NCBI RefSeq assembly: GCF_040957575.1
Contig: NZ_CP162602.1
Coordinates: 248,001 to 312,000 of the forward strand
From: Vibrio sp. HB236076
GTDB lineage: Bacteria > Pseudomonadota > Gammaproteobacteria > Enterobacterales > Vibrionaceae
DNA length: 64,000 nucleotides
Direction of reading: 5' to 3'
Translations under genes and position numbers: made by a program
Shown: positions 59,976 through 64,000 of the stretch, piece by piece
How positions within the stretch are numbered: the first letter of the stretch is position 1
Layout: every line of letters begins with the position of its first letter
The notes under the pieces: model-generated
Told to the model about the DNA's origin: nothing
What the model saw: only the letters and a program-made list of their open reading frames with translations
Databases searched by the model: none

Positions 59976-60818
59976 ATGAACATCGAAAATATCAGTCAAA
60001 ATAAAGTCTTTGGTGGATGGCACAAGCAATACTGCCACCACTCTGTAAGCACACAAAGCCCAATGCGCTTTGCGATATACTTGCCGCCCCAGGCCAGCCC
60101 AGCAAATCCTGTTCCCGTACTATACTGGCTGTCTGGTTTAACCTGTACTGATGAGAACTTCATGCAAAAATCAGGCGCAATGAAAGTCGCCGCAGAGCTT
60201 GGTATCGCCATTGTTGCTCCCGACACCAGTCCGCGAGGTGAAGACATTGCCAATGACCCGAGTTATGACTTGGGCCAAGGGGCGGGTTTTTACCTCAATG
60301 CCACGCAGCCACCTTGGCAAAATCATTACCAAATGTATGATTACATTTATAAAGAATTGCCCTATTTAATTGAAAGCCACTTCCCTGTTACGGATAAAAA
60401 ATCCATTTCCGGCCACAGTATGGGCGGCCATGGCGCATTAGTTATTGGCCTTCGCAATCAACCACATTATTGCTCAATTTCGGCTTTCTCACCAATTTGT
60501 CACCCGACTCAAAGCCCATGGGGAATCAAAGCCTTTGAACACTACTTAGGTGATGATAAAACGCATTGGCAAGAATACGACAGTACCTTATTACTTAAAA
60601 AGTTGGGCACCCAGGTACCGATTTTGGTCGATCAAGGCAGTGAAGATGCGTTTTTAGCCTCACAACTCGCAACCGAGACGCTCATCGACCTGGTCAACAG
60701 CCATCAATGGCCGGTTGAGGTAAGAATGCAATCGGGGTATGACCACAGCTATTACTTTATTGCGACGTTTATCGAGCAGCACCTTGAGTTTCACGCTCAG
60801 CACCTCTTCAAGGCGTAA
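59976..60818 (+). CDS. fghA: S-formylglutathione hydrolase
   Basis: A 280-residue esterase-D-type alpha/beta hydrolase. The nucleophile is S148 in GHSMGGHGAL, the Asp lies in VDQGSEDAFL and the His in SGYDHSYYF. It hydrolyses S-formylglutathione to formate and glutathione, completing the glutathione-dependent formaldehyde pathway begun by adhC. AAGGTG precedes the ATG. The following gap to 61025 (206 bp) shows no strong terminator. Confidence 0.94.
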   Translation: MNIENISQNKVFGGWHKQYCHHSVSTQSPMRFAIYLPPQASPANPVPVLYWLSGLTCTDENFMQKSGAMKVAAELGIAIVAPDTSPRGEDIANDPSYDLGQGAGFYLNATQPPWQNHYQMYDYIYKELPYLIESHFPVTDKKSISGHSMGGHGALVIGLRNQPHYCSISAFSPICHPTQSPWGIKAFEHYLGDDKTHWQEYDSTLLLKKLGTQVPILVDQGSEDAFLASQLATETLIDLVNSHQWPVEVRMQSGYDHSYYFIATFIEQHLEFHAQHLFKA

Positions 60819-61024
60819 CTCGATAGCGCCAAGTTAACGCGCGCAAAAAATGGGTCGAAGACGTGTTGGCTTTGCCATGCACACATGACACTAGCGAAGA
60901 CCTCGGTTCAATTCGACCCTAATATGGATATCCATTTGGCAAAGCGGTTACAGACTGACACTGATTAGATACAATTTTTTTCCTTCATACGCTACAATTG
61001 CTGACCAATGACTTGGAGTTTGCT

Positions 61025-62695
61025 ATGTCTGTTGTATCGCCATATTTTACCGCACTAGAGCCGATGGATTCGGAGCTACCTTCGCAGTTTACGTTTCCCT
61101 TTTTTTATCAGCCACACCCACTCGCCGTTCAAGCGGCAAACGATCTTAAAGCCCGCAGACTGAAGGCCCCCGCTTGGAATCAAACCGAGAATCAAAACGG
61201 CAAAATGTTTGGCGTATTGGTGGTGATCAGTCCCACAGGGCAAGTGGGTTACCTCGCGGCATTTTCAGGGAAAATTGATGATCAAAACCATTGGCCTGGC
61301 TTTGTGCCACCGGTGTTTGACTTACTTGAACATGATGATTTTTATCGTACCAAGCGCCAACGCATCCAAAACTTATCCGACGAGCTCGCAACATGGCAAC
61401 GTCAGCAAAAGCCCGAACTTGAGCGTTTAACCCAACAACTGGAGCAACAGACCCAATACTGGCAAACTAAAATCACGGATCAGCAAGCGCTCAACGCACA
61501 GCGAAGAGCACAAAGAAAACAAGCAAGGCAAGACGCGCAAAGTCGACTTAATGGTCGCGAGCTTACGCATTACCTCAACGAACTTGGCCAACAAAGTGTC
61601 GATGACAAGCGCGCAGTGTCACAATTAAAGGCACAACGAGATCAATCCCTTGCGACACTCAATCAAGCGATTAAAGCCATCAATGATGAACTGATAGGCA
61701 AAGAACAACAACGCGCTCATGCATCATTGCTATTACAAAAAGACATTTTTGCTCAGTATCACTTTCTCAATGCCGAAGGAGAAAGCCAAGATCTGTTGGC
61801 CATTTTTTCCGAAACCAAAACCCCGATTCCACCAGCCGGTGCGGGAGAATGCGCCGCCCCAAAATTATTACAATGGGCTTATCAGCATCATTATACACCT
61901 GTCGCCTTGGCCGAATTTTGGTGGGGCTCATCTCCGAAAAGTGAAATACGTAAACACGAACACTACTACCCGTCGTGCCAAAGCAAATGTTTGCCGATAC
62001 TGACCCACATGCTCAAAGGGTTGAATGTTGAGGATGATCCATTAAAAAAGAATCCGGCTGAGAACAAAAGTTTCGAGATAATCTATCAAGATGAGGCGAT
62101 TGTGGTGGTCAATAAGCCGGCCGACTTTCTTTCTGTCCCTGGTCGTCATATCAAAGATTCGGTTTTCACCCGTTTGCAACAGCAATTCCCGAATGCAGAA
62201 GGCCCTTTTGTTATTCACCGCCTGGACATGGCAACGTCAGGGCTGTTAATTTTTGCATTGACCAAACGGGCTAATCGCAATTTACAAAAACAGTTTATCA
62301 CCCGTAAAGTGAAAAAAACCTACTGGGCTAGAGTCCAAGGTCCCTTGTCAACGCAAAGTGGCGAAATCCACCTGCCTCTCACCGCCGATTTGTACGACTC
62401 ACCAAGGCAGAAAGTCTGTGAAGAGCAAGGCAAAGCCGCTCATACCGAGTGGCACGTCATAGAACAAACCGAAGCATATACCTTGCTAACCTTGATCCCG
62501 CACACCGGCCGTACTCATCAGCTAAGAGTTCACTGTGCCCACCACAAAGGACTCAATACACCTATTATTGGTGACGACCTATACGGAAAACCGGCGCAAA
62601 GGTTATTTTTACACGCCGGCCAGCTCGAGCTACTGCATCCCTATACCCATCAAGCGATGACGTTTAACGCGCCCTGTTCATTTTATACACCATGA
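61025..62695 (+). CDS. RluA-family RNA pseudouridine synthase with long N-terminal extension
   Basis: A 556-residue protein from ATG 61025, with TTGGAG 7 bases upstream. The catalytic domain fills about 350-550: NKPADFLSVPGR, then HRLDMATSGLLIF with catalytic D401, and HTGRTHQLRVHCAH near the end. It converts uridine to pseudouridine in a structured RNA. The first 345 residues are extra compared with RluA (about 220 residues) and include a Gln/Arg-rich coiled coil at about 115-235 and a CxxxC-like segment near 315 (YYPSCQSKCLPIL). The extension could provide RNA target choice or dimerisation. Confidence 0.86.
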   Translation: MSVVSPYFTALEPMDSELPSQFTFPFFYQPHPLAVQAANDLKARRLKAPAWNQTENQNGKMFGVLVVISPTGQVGYLAAFSGKIDDQNHWPGFVPPVFDLLEHDDFYRTKRQRIQNLSDELATWQRQQKPELERLTQQLEQQTQYWQTKITDQQALNAQRRAQRKQARQDAQSRLNGRELTHYLNELGQQSVDDKRAVSQLKAQRDQSLATLNQAIKAINDELIGKEQQRAHASLLLQKDIFAQYHFLNAEGESQDLLAIFSETKTPIPPAGAGECAAPKLLQWAYQHHYTPVALAEFWWGSSPKSEIRKHEHYYPSCQSKCLPILTHMLKGLNVEDDPLKKNPAENKSFEIIYQDEAIVVVNKPADFLSVPGRHIKDSVFTRLQQQFPNAEGPFVIHRLDMATSGLLIFALTKRANRNLQKQFITRKVKKTYWARVQGPLSTQSGEIHLPLTADLYDSPRQKVCEEQGKAAHTEWHVIEQTEAYTLLTLIPHTGRTHQLRVHCAHHKGLNTPIIGDDLYGKPAQRLFLHAGQLELLHPYTHQAMTFNAPCSFYTP

Positions 62696-62726
62696 CAGAC
62701 AAAAGACGAACGGTTTGAACTTTCAC

Positions 62727-63074
62727 CTAATCGAGGTGATACATACCATACAAGCAAGCGATGAGAAAAATCAGCAACGCCACAGCAAGCAACTTTTGCA
62801 TGCGTTTCTTTTTTCTTTTATTTCGTTTGGCTTGTTGATGGTGTTGTTTCGCCAGTGTGGACTTAAATTGAGGTTCCCTACCCCCAGAGTTTGACTCTGC
62901 GGGTGTGATAGTTTCAGGAGGGGTAATCCGGGCTTGCGGTGAATAGTCATCATCGCCTTTCTGCTTTGCTGCACTGTTGGCGACTTTCGTAAAGCGTTGA
63001 CGCTGCTCAGAGGTAAAGTCATTATCAAAATTTAAAGAACGTTGATTTCCCGAATGTCTGCGCTGAATCGCCAT
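62727..63074 (-). CDS. Small basic C-tail-anchored membrane protein, unknown function
   Basis: A 115-residue protein from ATG 63074, with GGAGGTG upstream (a longer frame to 63107 is rejected). It is polar and low-complexity in the first 70 residues, very basic at 75-92 (RNKRKKKRMQK), and ends in one hydrophobic segment (LLAVALLIFLIACLYGM). The layout suggests a cytosolic domain anchored in the inner membrane by its C-terminus. I recognise no family. Confidence 0.65.
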   Translation of the reverse strand: MAIQRRHSGNQRSLNFDNDFTSEQRQRFTKVANSAAKQKGDDDYSPQARITPPETITPAESNSGGREPQFKSTLAKQHHQQAKRNKRKKKRMQKLLAVALLIFLIACLYGMYHLD

Positions 63075-63173
63075 CTTACACCTCCACAAGTCGTACTTGG
63101 TGCCCATTTATATTATAGCGGATAAACACCAAGTAGATTGAGAAGACGGTTAAAAATTTACACTGTAAACCTG

Positions 63174-64000
63174 CTAATCGACCAAACCATCACTAATTTT
63201 ACCAGCCTGAAGTAAGCTGTACGACGTGAATGGATCCGTCTCACTCAATAACGCCTCAACTTGTTGAATCGCTTCAATACTGGTGCTGTTTTTTCGATAA
63301 CTCAAGTAAATCGGCAACGACCAGGCTTGTTGATCTTGGTTGATGTATAACTGCTTAGTTTCAACGAAAGGCTTAGCCAGCGAAATCGGTAAATAAGCAC
63401 ACCCTCCCCTTTCGAGAATAAAATCTAAAGCGATTCTCGCTGTCGAAGTGCGTAAATACGGCGTATTGGCATTGACGTGACGTTCTGAATGTTCAGAGGC
63501 GAAACGCGTACCCCAGTCAACATACACATAGGGCGCATTAAAATTGTTCTCATCAAACTGAGCTTCTGTTGACACAAAAATCAGTGACAGATCGGCGATA
63601 TGCTTATAGGTAATTTCATCGGACTTTATCTGTTCAAGTGAAAAAGCCATGTCCAGCGTCCTCTCACTCAATCGACGAGTCAGTTGTTCTCTTGGCATGA
63701 CTTCAGCCAAAAAGCCGTAGCCACTGAAAGATTCCGTGATCAGACTCAGGCCATTTTGTAGAAAAGCATCCCAAATATTCGCCGTGCCCGCGAGAGTTAA
63801 CTGAAGACTTTGATCTTTTTCTAAAGACAGCGACATTTTAGCCTGTTGTAAGGTATTGACCATAATTTCAGCGTAACTGATCAAACGCTCTCCCGCACTG
63901 GTCAGCTGAATGTTATTGCGGTCACGCTGAAACAATTGTGCATCAAAATAACTCTCAAGTTGCTTGATTCTGGCACTCACCGCTGCTTGAGTTATGTATA
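63174..64000 (-). CDS. LysR-type regulator, 5' end cut by window
   Basis: The minus-strand frame is open to the last base, with ITQAAVSARIKQLESYFDAQLFQRDRNN reading straight through a GTG that would be a false start at 63980. This is the end of a LysR helix-turn-helix, so only about 20 N-terminal residues are missing. The effector domain includes DMAFSLEQIKSDEITYKH and the late ALDFILERGGCAYLPISLAKPF. The pattern resembles HdfR-like LysR proteins. The target is unknown, as the gene it may regulate is outside the window. Confidence 0.85.
   Translation of the reverse strand, partial: YITQAAVSARIKQLESYFDAQLFQRDRNNIQLTSAGERLISYAEIMVNTLQQAKMSLSLEKDQSLQLTLAGTANIWDAFLQNGLSLITESFSGYGFLAEVMPREQLTRRLSERTLDMAFSLEQIKSDEITYKHIADLSLIFVSTEAQFDENNFNAPYVYVDWGTRFASEHSERHVNANTPYLRTSTARIALDFILERGGCAYLPISLAKPFVETKQLYINQDQQAWSLPIYLSYRKNSTSIEAIQQVEALLSETDPFTSYSLLQAGKISDGLVD

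Overview
The window looks like a chromosomal segment of a marine gammaproteobacterium, most probably of the Vibrionaceae. The basis is the combination of a groESL pair whose GroEL lacks the Gly-Met tail, a 16S-tRNA(Glu,Lys,Val)-23S-5S operon, a Na+-linked sugar symporter beside gal genes, bacterial TrmY-like and DUF3581 proteins, and two c-di-GMP enzymes. No species is claimed. I see no prophage, CRISPR array or intact insertion sequence.

Layout. 1-2.7 kb: MocR regulator (cut by the left edge) divergent from a taurine:pyruvate-type aminotransferase. 2.8-5.6 kb: a DUF4174 protein, a flavin reductase-like protein, a diguanylate cyclase and a small membrane protein. 5.8-7.9 kb: heat-shock groES-groEL. 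8-14.1 kb: a tightly overlapping ABC uptake operon that also encodes an alkaline-phosphatase-superfamily hydrolase and a HAD phosphatase, divergent from its GntR/UTRA regulator. 14.2-18 kb: a flavin/FNR fusion oxidoreductase, a glutathione transferase and a LysR regulator. 18.2-20.8 kb: accessory patch with a cold-shock gene, small genes (one frameshifted in an A8 tract), a GNAT enzyme, an AbrB-like protein, an IS630 remnant and a palindromic repeat. 21-26.9 kb: a complete rRNA operon on the minus strand with its P1 promoter, two boxA sites, three spacer tRNAs and a distal tRNA-Ser.

27-28 kb: TrmY-like methyltransferase and a DUF2391 membrane protein. 28-36.9 kb: a galactoside regulon in which a LacI-type repressor is divergent from alpha-galactosidase, SSS symporter, galE, galT and galK, with two identical operators 120 bp apart and hairpins between genes. 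37-43 kb: VOC protein, metallo-beta-lactamase-fold hydrolase, DUF3581 protein, NlpE-like lipoprotein and a GGDEF-EAL protein. 43-54.2 kb: a large minus-strand catabolic cluster (FadR-type regulator, aldehyde dehydrogenase, beta-hydroxyacid-type dehydrogenase, atypical SDR, aminotransferase, alpha/beta hydrolase, N-carbamoyl amidohydrolase and a four-gene pyrimidine/NMT1-type ABC importer). I could not match it to a described pathway, and it is the best candidate for undescribed biology here. 54.7-64 kb: an AGCS amino-acid:Na+ symporter, a long intergenic region with a CRP-like palindrome and a terminator that may bracket a small RNA, a Fur-controlled siderophore-interacting protein, a LysR regulator divergent from the glutathione-dependent formaldehyde pair adhC-fghA, an RluA-type pseudouridine synthase with a long N-terminal extension, a small membrane protein and a LysR regulator cut by the right edge.

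Functional logic: most of the window is substrate uptake plus catabolism under dedicated local regulators (taurine, organophosphate, galactoside, ureido/pyrimidine-type compounds, formaldehyde), around a core of translation and chaperone genes.
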